Below, piece after piece: positions 49,560-61,800 of a stretch of 64,000 bases of DNA. A program made the translations under genes and the position numbers. The notes beneath the pieces were generated by a model. The model was given only the letters and a program-made list of their open reading frames with translations. It was not told the DNA's origin and did not search any database. This DNA is from Ulota crispa. Lineage: Eukaryota; Streptophyta; Bryopsida; Orthotrichales; Orthotrichaceae. Each line of letters opens with the position of its first letter. Position 1 is the first letter of the stretch. Location of the stretch: positions 3,829,966 through 3,893,965 of the forward strand of contig OY987252.1 in assembly GCA_963920765.1 (NCBI GenBank), in the 5' to 3' direction.

Positions 49560-51470
49560 GCTCTAAAAGTTATCAATTTTTCATCATATTTCATTTGTTT
49601 TGGATTGTCCTTTAGATTTTAGATAGATTTAGGGAGATTCACAAATTTTCTAGATAAAAGGCTGAGGTGGCCCCTTCAAAATGTATAAAGGGGTCCCACT
49701 CCCTCTCTCATCAACAATCACCATCACCGTCATCACTATTTGTCCATCACTCTCATTTGTCCTTCACATTTGCTTTCATTAGCAAAGTTCTTGCCATTTT
49801 TTCCATCTTGTGTCTCTCTTCCTTTCTTTAATTGTAGGAACTATTGTGTGTCCAAGCATCATTAGTTAGAAGAGATACCTTGCCTCGTAGATTTTGCTTA
49901 CCACTTCTGTTACCAAAACTCCAACTCTCATATCATCACCGTACCAAAACAATCCCTCATAGCAGCTCTACCAAATATCCTTTTAGCTTAGCTTTAGCCA
50001 ACTCTCTTGGTTCCTTTAGTGGCTTTCTAAGAAGCCACCATGCTCATAGAGTCTCTCAGCTTGCGGCATTGCCTTTACTAACAACTTCTTTCAGCTTGTG
50101 GTATTACCTTCCTTTCAAGCGGCAATATTTTCTCTCACTGGCCTTAGCTTGGTATTGCCTTGCCCCCATTGGTTTTGCCCTTGAGCTGTAACCTTCTGCC
50201 CCTTAGCTAGCAACATTCCCTTTCACAATTCTGCCTCTTAAACTAGTAGCACTCCCCTTCCTATTGGTCCTAGCTTTCCTCGCACTGATTCTGCCGCGAG
50301 CTAGTAGACTTCTCTCTCTATCACTGATCCAACTTTTTCTAAGCATTCTCTCACTGATCTTGCTTCCCCTTTTGCTAAATTTTGCCATGAGTTGTAGCAT
50401 TCTGCCCTTGAGCTAGTAGCCTTCTCTCTCTCACGGATCCTAATCTCCCCTCTTGCTAATTTTGCCCTTGAGCTAGCAATAGTCCCTCTCACAATTCTAC
50501 TTCTTGAGTTGCAACATTTGCTCTCACAATCCTAGCCTCTTTTCTCACTAATTTTGCCCATGAGCTGCACCATTATGCCCTTGAGCTAGTAGCCTTCTCT
50601 CTCTCACAATCCCAGCCTCTCCTCTCACTAATTTTGCCCTCTCAAGCTGCAGCATTTTCCTTTGCAATTCTACCTCTTGGGATGCAACATTCTCTCTTGT
50701 AAATCTCTCAAGGCATTAGCATTTTCTCTCAATTTTGCCCTTGAGCTGCAATGTTGCTTCCCACAATTTTGCCTCATGAGCTATAGCATTTTCTCTTGCA
50801 ATTTTGTAGCTTGAGTTGTAACAGTCTTTGCCAGATCTTGCAATTTTTTGCCGGACCTTCTTGGATATCTCATAGACCTTGCTGGGCATCTATGGAACTC
50901 TAGTTCCTTGCGGTCCCTTGTTCCTTGTGCTTCTCCAAGCCACCCAAGGTTGGACTTCAAGAGCTCATAAGCTAAAAGAAAAAAAGAGGAGAAGGGAAAA
51001 AACTTCAATATTTCCACCCACTTTTTTGGCCTTGATAAATATTATTTAGCAATTTGCCATTAATATTGGGATTGGCATATCAATTCTAGGCTACCTTGAA
51101 CCACAAAATTGCTTCTTTAGTAAGAAGTTTCTGTTTGCATCATAGCCTTGTGTTTTGGATAGTGAACCAGTCATATTGTGCCTGTTAGGTGGACAAAGGA
51201 GTTATTTTGCATCATCTTTGCTACTACTAGAGTTGTTTAGAGGTGGTTGAGATTGTCTCTAGCCCCTTTTCCGGTATTCATGTTATATTATGACTATTTG
51301 TCACAACTATGTGGGGTAAACTAGTCCAATAGTGCGTTCTTATAAAAGAATCCATTAGTATGGTGTGATTATTCATAGCCAAATTAGAGTTACATTTTAG
51401 TTGATTTAGAGTCAAACACACCTCTGTCCAAGGAAGAATGGAGGCCAACGACAATCATGTAGAATCCCAC
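49560..51470 (+). repeat. Inserted sequence with core promoter and imperfect minisatellite (possible LTR)
   Basis: A TATA-like ATGTATAAAGGGG at about 49678 is followed by a C/T-rich leader (CCCTCTCTCATC) as in many plant LTR promoters. From 50,160 to 50,770 an imperfect repeat of TTGAGCTAGTAGCC, TTCTCTCTCTCAC and ACTAATTTTGCCC words recurs, with one exact pair about 174 bases apart (50403 and 50577). The frames across it (49844-50191 +, 50203-50492 -) have no motif. The block lies inside the gypsy integrase gap. LTR identity is tentative. Confidence 0.4.
49678..49692 (+). promoter_or_regulatory. TATA-box-like core promoter
   Basis: TGTATAAAGGGG lies about 30 bases before a C/T-rich CCCACTCCCTCTCTC stretch, a plausible TATA and initiator arrangement. 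No transcript evidence is available. Confidence 0.35.
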
Positions 51471-51724
51471 AATGAAATACAATCACTTTTACTTCTCATT
51501 TAACTGCCTCCATGTAAATTTGGCCTATGGCTTATTAGGTAAATTACTTTACTTTGTTTATCATTTTTTTGTTGTAGAATTATTAAAAAGATCCATTGCT
51601 TGGGCGGCATCTTTAGTTGGAAATCTACAAACCAAACTATTATATTATTGTTCTCTTACTTTAGTTCATTTTCATCTACCTAGGATTAAACCCCTAAACC
51701 CAGCTGTGCTTGTGCTTACCTCTA

Positions 51725-54425
51725 TAGAGGGGTGTTTGAGCACTCACACTGGCCTTTTACTAAACTTGTTGGATAGGGCCACTAACTTAATCCACTTGGA
51801 AAAGTGCTTGATTATCACCAATACGTATTTGTTGTGTTGTGACGTTAGCGGCAATAGTCTTGTAAAGTCCAAACTCCATCTAATCACCTATAGCCCAATC
51901 TTGTAATTGGCAATGGCTATAACTAATGCATTGATGCAGTAAATGATGCTCGCACTCTATTGCATATTGTGCATTTGGCTACTAATTGTTGGACTTGCAT
52001 TTATTTGCCTCACCATCAATAGTGCAGCTGTAGCAAATTATTAGTTCTCTACACTTAAAAGTGCCCCAACCTAAGTCTTTTTGTGCATGCATAACCAACT
52101 TCATTCTCTCATGAAGAGTAGGTAACACCTTCTTGTTGTCATCCAACCACATTAAAAGTAAATGAGACCCCTTCCACACAAAATGTTTGGTGCGCGCTAT
52201 TGAATTCAATCTCTCTCCTTGGCTAAAGCGTGGATCATTAATTTGCCATGCTTCAAGTATTTCATCATCTCTACATAGTTAAAGATGTCTTTAATGCCTC
52301 TAGATTCTTCACCACCATCCGTATCCACTGAAGCCTTGATGACTTCTTTGGTGATATCTCCATTTGTTGTAAGTATGCTCAAGTAGGCTGCAAAATGCTA
52401 CTTTGGTAATTTGCCTTCACCCTCCTCCACGTGTCATCTAGCCCCTACAATGTCCACTTGGTTGAGATTTGGATTGCTGTTTAGGTTGTCAGCATCCATA
52501 TTGACCAAATTGATACGGTATATAATTTTGAAATCATACTCTATTAGCATAATGACCCTTCGTACAAGTTTGTATATAAGCCTATTGGAATCCATCAACC
52601 ACTTCAACGATTGATGGTTTGTCACTAGCAAAAATTTGTAACCATATAGATAGCAATGAAAAAGAAGAATGGATCATATTGGCGCTAAACAATCACCTTT
52701 GTACAAGCTGTATTGTGCATCTATGTAGTTGTTGGAGCAACTATCATAAGCTACCACAAACTCCTTGTCATTATTGTCTATATGAGTCAGCACCACGCCA
52801 ATTCTCACTGAGCTCCAAATGATGTGTACTTGATAAGATCTACCAAAAATTGGCCTCCTCAATATTGGCGCTAATGATAAACATTCCTTCAATTGCTAAA
52901 AGGGGGCCTCTTGCTCATCTTCTCATATGCAAGGTTGATCAATCCTTGTCAACAAAGTCAATGGCCTTACAATGTGTTGAACGTCTTCACAAATTTTTAG
53001 TAATAATTGCACAATCCTAAAAAAGCCCACAGTCTCTTCACATCTTTTGATCTTGGAATAGACATCATCACCGCCACCTTGCTAGCATTGTTGTCTTCCT
53101 TAATATGGCAACAACTTGACAAACTCAACGTCACAAACAAATAAGAGACCATGTGTTCCTCTAGTAAAGTCAACTTTAAGGTTGACTTTTAAATAAAGCA
53201 CTTTCTATTTTTGATCTTAAAATATATACATTTCATTTTGTTGAAGTATTTCAATTTAGTATACACTTATTAGATTCTACATTTTGGATCATATATATTT
53301 AAAGTAGATTTTCAAATTCTCTCTGCTATTAAATATGGCCTTATACAAAAAGAATATCATTCATGCTTGACATTTGTCATGAGCAATGTTAGATGTCAGA
53401 CAGACAACGCAACAATCAGTTCCCAAAATCTGTCCAACAAGACAACTCTGCTTACTAGCAACCACTCTCAATCCTCTTGGATATATCATGTGATTCAAGT
53501 ATTCTATGTGGTCATTATAAAATTTACATTTGCTTGAGTGTAGTTTCAACCTATGAGGTCTTAGTCTAGCAAAGTTTATTTGCAAATGAGCTCAATGTTG
53601 CTTTTTGTTCATGCTATAGACAATAATTTCATTGATATAACATTTCACAAAGTCCATCGCAAAGAAGAAGCAATCCATAACTCTATGAAACTCAACAAGT
53701 GCATTTTTCAAACCAAGTGGAAGGAACCTCCACTAATAAACGCAGTCTTTATCATCCTTGTCAGTTCTCTAAAAAATAGTCTTATTCTTATCACCTCTAC
53801 AAATACTAAGTTGATAGTAGCTTGACCAAAGATCCAAAGTACTAAATACTTTAATGTGGCCTACTGTGTCAAAGTTCTCCTCCAGTGTTGGCATTGCATA
53901 ACGGGTTGCTTTTGTAAAGTTGTTGATTTTTCAATAGTCACCAAGTATCCTTTTCACGGTTTGATTACCAAGAACGTCATTTTTAAATGGCATAACTATC
54001 GCCAATGCGTACTCACAATTTGGTGGTGCTAACTCAATCAATCTTGCCTCCAATGACTCAATGATCTTGTCTTTAATCATCATGCATTCTACCTCACGAT
54101 AGTTGTACAACTTGCAATAAATTAATGCATCATCTATAAAATCTATTTCTACTTGTCAATTTCCAACTCCTAAGCCCTTAACGCCAAAAGCAAAACAATT
54201 TACATACTCATCGAAGAACTCCCGCTCCTCAATCATCTCTACTTTATCTTCTAGGCCTACCAATGGTTTCCAAGTGTCCTTAGTCACTGCTTTCTTTTTA
54301 TCTTCCTTTGAAGTAGATTTGTCCACCTTTAGTTGTAATTACATGCCACTTAGAGCAAACCCATCTTGCTCCATGCCAATCATACCATACTGGTCTTTGA
54401 CTTGGCCTGATTGCAATAATGTACT
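51725..54425 (-). pseudogene. Ty3/gypsy polyprotein: RT, RNase H and start of integrase, broken
   Basis: In minus-strand order: a lead-in (GMEQDGFALSGM near 54,410; REVECMMIKDKIIESLEA near 54,090; ELAPPNCEYALAIVMPFKND), reverse transcriptase (RYAMPTLEENFDTVG, KVFSTLDLWSSYYQL near 53,860; RLKLHSSKCKFYNDHIEYL near 53,540; PRSKDVKRLWAF near 53,040), RNase H (APILRRPIF and DKEFVVAYDSCSNNY near 52,800; HQSLKWLMDSNRLIYKL near 52,600), then integrase zinc-binding and N-core segments (HERMKLVMHAQKDLG near 52,100; CTICNRVRASF near 51,950). Many stops and frame changes are present, plus about 330 foreign bases near 53,110-53,445. At least one stop (near 52,925) replaces an expected tryptophan. The family call is secure; the lineage within gypsy is not. 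Confidence 0.85.
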
Positions 54426-54427
54426 TA

Positions 54428-54509
54428 GGTAGTTGCAAGAAATACTTCATGGTTTTGTCTCAAACACCCTTAACACTGGTAGTACTAGGTCATATTATGA
54501 GCGTTTGAA

Positions 54510-54562
<53 letters not shown>

Positions 54563-55782
54563 TATATACATATATATATACACATATATATACATATATA
54601 TATGTATATGTATGGACTATTTGTAAAGCACTTAAAATAGCATACTTGTGAAACTTCAGACTTAGAAAATAATTATTCTAAAAGTTTTGCACAAAAATAG
54701 AAGGACAAAAATTCCCAACAAAAACACAATTTCCTTTTTGCTTTTTAGAAAACAATAAACAGATTCAAAAAAATAAAACAAAAAATGGCCATTTTTTATC
54801 TCTTTGAGTAGCTTCACTTGATGCAAGGGGCTTTTGAAGGACTTTTTTTTATTTCATCAATGCAAGGAGAATGGATGCCCACTTTGAGAGCATGTGGAAG
54901 GCAGAGAATTCACAATTTTCTAGAACCCTTCTAGATATCCGTGTAATGCCCTATGATGAATAACTTCATTGATTTGTGGCATGAGATTTGCTTTTTTGAA
55001 CCCAAAACAGTACTAAAACCCTCCAAAATGGCAAGGTAGACATGGGTGATTGCAAGAAACACTTGCAGTTTTTTTTGTCCTCTTCACTTCTTGCGGGTGT
55101 TTTTTGGCTTGTAACTTTTGCTCAGAAAGTTACTTTGAGCTAAAATTTCAGAGAAAGATACATGTCATAGTTACAAGCCTTTTGTAAATTTTGCGGTTTT
55201 TTTAATTTATTTTATTATTTTTAAATAGCCATTGAATAGGTGCCTACCTTGGCCATTTTGGGGGTTTTAAGTACTATTTTGGGTCCAAAAAAGCAAATCT
55301 CATGCCATAAATTAGGGAAGTTTTTCACCATAGAACATTATATGGATTTGAAGAAGGGTTTTAGGAAATTATGAATTCTTTGCCTTCCACATGCTCTTTA
55401 AGTGGGCATCCTTTGGTCATTGATTAGAAAAAGAAAACAACATTTTCCAAAAAAGCAATTCAATCAATACAAGTGTCTTGAATAGAGCAAAAATGGCCAT
55501 TTTTTGTTTTATTTTTTTGAATGTTTTTACATTTTTCTAAAAAGAAAAAAGAAAATTATCTTTTTGTGGGTAATTTATGTCCCTCTATTTTTGTGCATAA
55601 ATTTTAGAATAAATTTTTTCTAGGTCTCAATTTTCATAAGTATGCTATTTTAAGTAGTTTACACATTATCCATGCTTTGTTTTGTTCAAAAAAAAGTTAT
55701 TTCAAAAGCTCAATGTATTACGTAGTACTACCAGTTTTAAGGGTGTTTGAGACAAAACAATGAAGTGTTTTTTGCAACTACC
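54428..55782. mobile_element. Long-armed foldback element (about 1.36 kb)
   Basis: The left end GGTAGTTGCAAGAAATACTT is mirrored by AGTGTTTTTTGCAACTACC at the right end. Matching continues inwards: GTCTCAAACACCCTTAA; TAAAATAGCATACTTGTGAA; AAAATGGCCATTTTTT; GCCCACTTTGAGAGCATGTG with its mate near 55,390; CATGAGATTTGCTTTTTTG with its mate near 55,290. The arms are diverged and meet near 55,130. A TA-repeat is inserted in the left arm. It abuts the 5' end of the visible gypsy relic, so it may have inserted in it. Confidence 0.7.
54518..54612. repeat. (TA)n / (TACATA)n microsatellite
   Basis: About 95 bases of nearly pure alternating TATA with interspersed ACATA and GTATA units. Confidence 0.95.
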
Positions 55783-58158
55783 CATACCTATTTGGGGGCT
55801 ATTTAAAAATAGTAAAGTAATTTTAAAGAAAACAAAAAAATCATGAGATGTCTATAACTTTGAAATGAACATTACTTTGAAATTCCAAGTCAAAATGACT
55901 TGGTAAGCAAAATATAGGAGCCAAAAACCACCCATAAGAGGTGAAGGGGACAAAAAATAGTACAAGTGTTTCTTGCAATCACTTGCCTATGTGGCACAAT
56001 ATGGGCTCCTTTGAGAATAGCATTATGAGCCCCTAGATATATACTAGAGTCTCTCAGTGTAAAATTCTGTAAGATGTGATAACTTTAGGTCTCTTTTTGA
56101 GAAAAGATATAAAAAATGTAGTTAAAATCAAATATTATAATTGGCTTGCAATACATAAGACACCCTAAGCTATTTTGCACTACTTTGGATAGACTTTTAG
56201 TTAATTAAGATAATATAGAGCATTTGGGAAGAAAAATTTCAACTGGGCTTTTTTCACTATTAGCGGAAGGAATCTAGACTATATATTCCATTTTGATTTT
56301 ATTATAATTTGATATGAAGTTCCATATTGCATTTGGATTGGATAGACTACTCCATACTATATTTGTGGTCAGGCAAATGAGCTGCAAGTGAATCTAGTGT
56401 AGAAAGATCCAATTTTACTTTTTTTTTAGATTTAGGTTATTGGCACTAAAGGGTGACAAAACTTTAGTAGTACAAGCGGTGTGGCTAAATTCCGTTTTAA
56501 AACAAAGATTTTGCGCATATTTGATCCTAATAGAAGACAAACAAACAATTTCTTGCAAATCCATCATTGACTTTTGTAGACCAAAACATGTTTTAGAAAA
56601 GGACCTTTGTAGGAGGCTTTAGAAAAATTCTCAAGACAATCCAAGTAGCAGATGACCTCATCCAAGTAGTCAAAGCATTGAATTTAGGATTTAAAAACCT
56701 TGGAAATTAGGTGGGCAAGGGTAAGATCTTGCCAACATTCCAAATAATAGTGCACAAGGGCCTATACATTTCCAACAAATTTCAAAAATTTACAATGGTA
56801 GATACTTTTTTAACAGCCAAAAACAACATAACAACATGTGTCGACCACGATTTCAAAAGGTAGTTGCAACCATATCATGCAAGAGAGGGGAGTTTTCCAA
56901 CTCTCACTACATTTCTTGACAACTTTGTACAACTTGATTTTTAATTAGAGTTAAAACCCTTTATCCCAATTTTTTTTGTTATTTTGTCAAATTTTGGAAA
57001 TTTTGTATAAAATATGACCAAAAAATAAAAATCATCAAAGTTATAAATCATAACCAACTAATTTAGACATTTTGGAGCCAGTGGCGCTATTCATTTGCAA
57101 TTTAGAGCTTTTCTCCAAACGTTAGCCCAGATTAACCTTTATGACTGGTTTTTCTATTTAAAATTAGTTAAAAATTAAAAATATATTTATGGCTAGGCTA
57201 CCATTTTGAAGTTAACAATTCTAGGGTAGAGTGCAGTGATGCTAAGGTCTGAGCTGGGAGCAATAAGCGTTGACCAACAAGCAATGAGTGGTTCAGATTT
57301 GAGCAGTCAATGTTAAATATTTTTGTGAAATAATGGATTCACGTGCAATAAATGTTGCAATTGTAATGTGAAAATCTGATGATTGGTTCATAAAGCTTGA
57401 AATTTTTTGTGCAAGAACTAAGAACTAAAGCACAAATGATTATAAATCCAAGGTTCATAAATGATAAGTAGACGCAAAGGTACTAAATTGGAATTTGCTT
57501 ACGGATGAAAAGTGCTGTGACCATAGGAGAGCCAGATAAAATTCATCCACAAACAAAAACCACTCCTCCACAAATAGAAATCATACATCCATGAACAAAA
57601 ACCATTCATCCACAATCTAAAGACATTCATCCTTTTATTCATTTAAGAATTGTCTAATGGATGATAAACATAAAGAGTTTAGATATAAATATCCTTAATC
57701 ACTCAAACATTTTGATGAATGGTAGGAGGAACTCAATTGTTAGTTGCTTAACATGTTGACTTGACATAAATATTGAAACATCTGATATGGCAATATGCAT
57801 GAAAAAAACAACAACCCTCCTTGTATTCCAAAATGGCAATAATTTGTCACCTCGATCAATTAGTTTTAATAATATCCTATATGTTCATGCTTACTATAAA
57901 AAGATTAAAAATTCATGAAGAATGATATTAGCAAATTCATAGGTCCAAATGAATGAGAAGTTCAAAACTAGGTACACATGAGCCTCCTTGGAATCTGATA
58001 AGGGAAAATGTGAGACAATAACAATTTCACTTTTGTACCCCGGGAACCCGCACTAGAACCTAGGAAGGCACTTGGGAGTTGACGCAGAATTTGAATTCGA
58101 TTAGTCAATTACTTACAGAGGTCCACTCAAAAAAGTACACTCCCACTTTGAAGTGAAA
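55783..58158. other. AT-rich non-coding stretch
   Basis: No supportable gene. 55,920-55,985 is a further inverted match to 55,025-55,100 (AGTGTTTCTTGCAATCAC), so part of the foldback extends or was duplicated here. 57,540-57,620 has a loose ATTCATCCACAA repeat. Confidence 0.4.
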
Positions 58159-58662
58159 GAAGGCTTATCCCAACAATATCATTCATACACAAATTCATTT
58201 GTGGAGCCAAAACACTCTCCTTGGAACCAAGAAGGTCAAGTGTTAGGTTAGATCCAATTTGTATTTAAGCTGTGTCCTACTTTTGGGTGTCCACTATTGC
58301 TAATTATAAGCCTCCTCAAAATTCGAAGAGGCTTACCCCAACAATTCTAATCATACACAAATTCATTTGTGTAGCCAAGACACTGTCCTTGGAACCTAGA
58401 AGGTCATGTGAGAGGTAAAATCCAATTTTTATATAAGAAATGACCCACTTTTGGAGGTCCGGTATTGCTAGTTGTAAGTCTCCTTGGAATCTGAGAAGGC
58501 TTACCCCAACAATACTAGTCATACACATAGTCATTATGTATCCAAGAAACCCTCCTCAAAACCAAGAAGGCCAAGTGGGAGGTTTGATCCAATTTATAAA
58601 TAAGCAGTGATCTACTTTTGGAGGTTCGCTATTGCTAATTATATAAATTTGAAGTATTATCT
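58159..58662. repeat. 168-bp tandem repeat, three copies
   Basis: Three consecutive, imperfect units start at about 58159, 58327 and 58495. Each carries GGCTTACCCCAACAAT, CATACACA, a CCTTGGAACC-like word, GATCCAATTT and GCTATTGCTA. The period is near one nucleosome repeat. The minus-strand frame at 58316-58534 shows the duplication as a repeated peptide and is not a gene. Confidence 0.8.
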
Positions 58663-58767
58663 TTGGAATCTAAGATGGCCCCTATGGGCACTTAAGAAGA
58701 AGCAACACACGTTCTCAAATATTGAGGAGGCTAAAGTGCATTACATAAGCATTTGAATGATATAATA

Positions 58768-58792
58768 GGGGGGCAAGCTACGGCGCCCCCCC
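58768..58792. other. GC-rich hairpin
   Basis: GGGGGGC (58768-58774) and GCCCCCC (58785-58791) around 10 bases, in a strongly AT-rich setting just beyond the 3' end of the MULE relic. Confidence 0.5.
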
Positions 58793-58813
58793 AAAAATGT
58801 CAGTTGAACGGCT

Positions 58814-61800
58814 TTAACTATAAGGTTTATTTATGCTATACAGATTACTATTATTTAGAAGCAGCTTCACCTCATCATAAAATAAGGCTGGCCGCATGAA
58901 TGTACTTATCTTCTTCATGATTGGCCTTACAAAGAAACCTAAATACATAGTAAAGATGTTTACTACTTACCCAGCACTTCCTTCGTCCAAGGGACGCTAT
59001 CTTCATAATAGTGAAGTCTTCACAGGTACATGACAAGAAATCCAAAATAGTGATGCAATAAGTCTTCTAGAATGGGTAAATTCCTAACTGCAATGTAATA
59101 ACTCTACCATATCTAGGATATGGTATCACAACTACAGAATCTATAGTAGCTTTCAAAGTACAAGCAGTCTTCCATTTGTTTCAATGCTCAATAATTGGCG
59201 CATTAGGGTTTTTTCTAATAGTACGTCCAAACCGCTGAGTTGGGTAAGTACTTCCACCAACACATTTGACATTTTCATCAATTGGCTTTGGGTTAAATAG
59301 AGTTGGGCCATCATAGTTAGCAAAATCCTCAAAAAGACTTTTTTTTACCCTTCCGCAAGTTCCGTTTGCAACTGAAACCCACCTTCCTCCAAAGAAAAGA
59401 TCTCGGACACACTAAGCTTAGTTCCATATGCAGCTGGCCATACTTTTGGTATTGCTAGCCAATCTAGAACCCAATTGACTTTACTTCCTCTGGCACACCT
59501 TTGGAGATCATCTGCGTAGCACCAAAAGTCAAAAATGACAACGGCCCTTGAATTGTACTCCATCATTTGGCCGTTGTATGTAGGTGCTGTAGTCCCGCCT
59601 TTCTTCTATTTGTTTATCTTAGCGCCACACTTTTTCTTCATCCCTACCTGCACTTTGCGGCATGTCTTTGTTTCCTTCATATATCTTGCCATATGCCATA
59701 ACTTTGGATTACAATCTGATTCGTGTACCTTTGTTGCATGAGGAGGCAACTTGCTTCCTTCTCCAATCTTTGTTGTAGCAACAAGAGTTGTGGTTGCTTC
59801 TAACAGCTCTTTAATTGATTGTGTTTGGACTTTTGGAGCAGAAAAGTTGACTTTGTTGTGGTGATGCTAGTTACCATCTGATCCTAGGAGAATGTCCAAT
59901 TTACTTTTGGTCGAACCAAACACCTCCTCGCCTTCAAGATGAGGGCACATATTGTAAATTGGTCTGCGTGGGGAAGCTTGGCTGCGGCTTTTGCAAACAA
60001 AGCTGGATTTTTGCTAATTCTTGTTGCACAAAGACAAAACTCATCTAATTGCGGATCAGTGCTGGAAGGAAATCCTTGCAAAAATGCCTAGTAGTTTGGT
60101 GATTGCTGCATCGAGTGCACCATGAAATCCGTTGTAGCAACACACAAGCACTCTCCATGCTTGTCAGACATTTGTTGCCATTTATTGTGGATTGTTTTAG
60201 CTAAGTTACACATGGGCATCTCAGCGAGCTCTTCCAAGTTCAGTTTTTGCATTGGAAATGTATGGACAATTGATTCAAACAAAAGTGAAAGGGAAATACA
60301 GACATGCAACATTCATCAATAAATTTAGGGCAAGAGTGAACTCTATTTATAAATGATCGCAATTTGGAAAGAGGAATATAGAGCTGGATGGAATGATTGC
60401 ATGAAGGATCATAAATTTTGGCAAAATGCATACGTACCAACTTTAAGAAGCCTCCCCACTATTGATAGCAAAAATGCCAAAAGCTCAGCCAATTGTCCAA
60501 CTCACAAAGAGACTCTTTTGATGTTGCTCCCAAAGAAAGCCACCATGCTTTTATATCCAAATACCTTTCCTCTGCTTGTAGCATAGTGTTGGCATCTTTG
60601 TATTGCTTACATAATAGTTTGTGGGTTTTGCAGAATTCTATTCAAATGAGTTTATCAGTATGCCAATTCAGTGACGAGGCCCAGTGCAACAAGCACAAGC
60701 ATTTGCAGTCAATCATTGATTCTTGCTACCATACACCACTCAAACTTTGTGCCAATTGGCCATAGCATTATCTGCCATAAAACCCTTGAAATTTGGCTTC
60801 CTAATACCGTGGCGCGCCATTACAAAGTTTAGGAAAATTCACATTTGTGTTTGCAGGAGAGCATCTTTGCTCATCATATTGCAAACACAAATGGTCATTG
60901 CACGATTGTATTCCGTGTCATAGATATGGGCAGCTATAGTAGTCCACCCTTTAACTCTCTTGACGTGGTTGAATATATACCACAAACTTTGCAAGTCTCT
61001 TCCGGGTTGCATTTGCCTAACTAAATCAATACCGCTCCTAGGACCATCTTCTGACGTTTTGAATAAGTGTACTTTATTCTTCCCTTGACCCGAAAACACG
61101 CTATCTTAGATGAATGAATATGTGCTTTTAAACTTCAACATGATAATGTTATCTATGGGCCCATTGCTAGTACTATTTTTGAATTTGGAAATTCTCATTC
61201 TAATGCTAGGGGAGCTAAGTTTTCAAAACTTGTCCATGACATCAATTAGTGCTTCACCTCTCAATGGTTCTCTAATATTGTGCTGCCCCTCTTCACAAAA
61301 CATCACTATGTCTATGAACTCTTTACATGCACCAAGTGCAATTGCTGAGTTCTTGGTGGTTGGTGTCAAAGAGACCTACTGCTCTATTAGGTTGGATGTT
61401 AACTCAATGGATTCTCAACAAATACCAATACTAACTAGATGGATATGTGTTCCCACATGAATGCACGCTCTAGGTAACCTTGAATAATTGAGAATCCTAT
61501 ACATACAACAAAGACAAGGTGATTTGCAAGAGAGAATAGTTACAAATCCAGCAAACTAAATTGGACTTCTCTAGACATATGGCACCAATAGCAAATACAA
61601 TTGTTGAGGAACCTATCCACTCAGTCTCATTTGGCGGCCCTCCAAGCAAGACACGTGGGCACCATACATTCAAGCAAACTAGGTGCCTAATGCAAAATGA
61701 GTACCAAAACTTCATCCCAAAATCATTGGCAATATTTGTGGTGTGGGTATGGGTCCAATTATGAGCATCATATTTCCTATCCATGCCATCTAGTTGACGA

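Noticed and set aside
49844-50191. Plus-strand 115-codon frame
   Set aside because: Lies at the start of a C/T-rich repeat block; low complexity, no motif and no homology signal.
51472-51906. Plus-strand 144-codon frame
   Set aside because: Its 3' half is antisense to the recognisable gypsy integrase core on the minus strand.
58316-58534. Minus-strand 72-codon frame with internal peptide repeat
   Set aside because: Explained by the 168-bp tandem repeat.
58932-58985. Splice donor GTAAGT after the SWIM Cys-Trp
   Set aside because: The reading frame continues through it with the expected family residues, so no intron is needed.
61110-61460. Plus-strand 116-codon frame
   Set aside because: Antisense to the MULE relic, whose minus-strand frame carries the family blocks.
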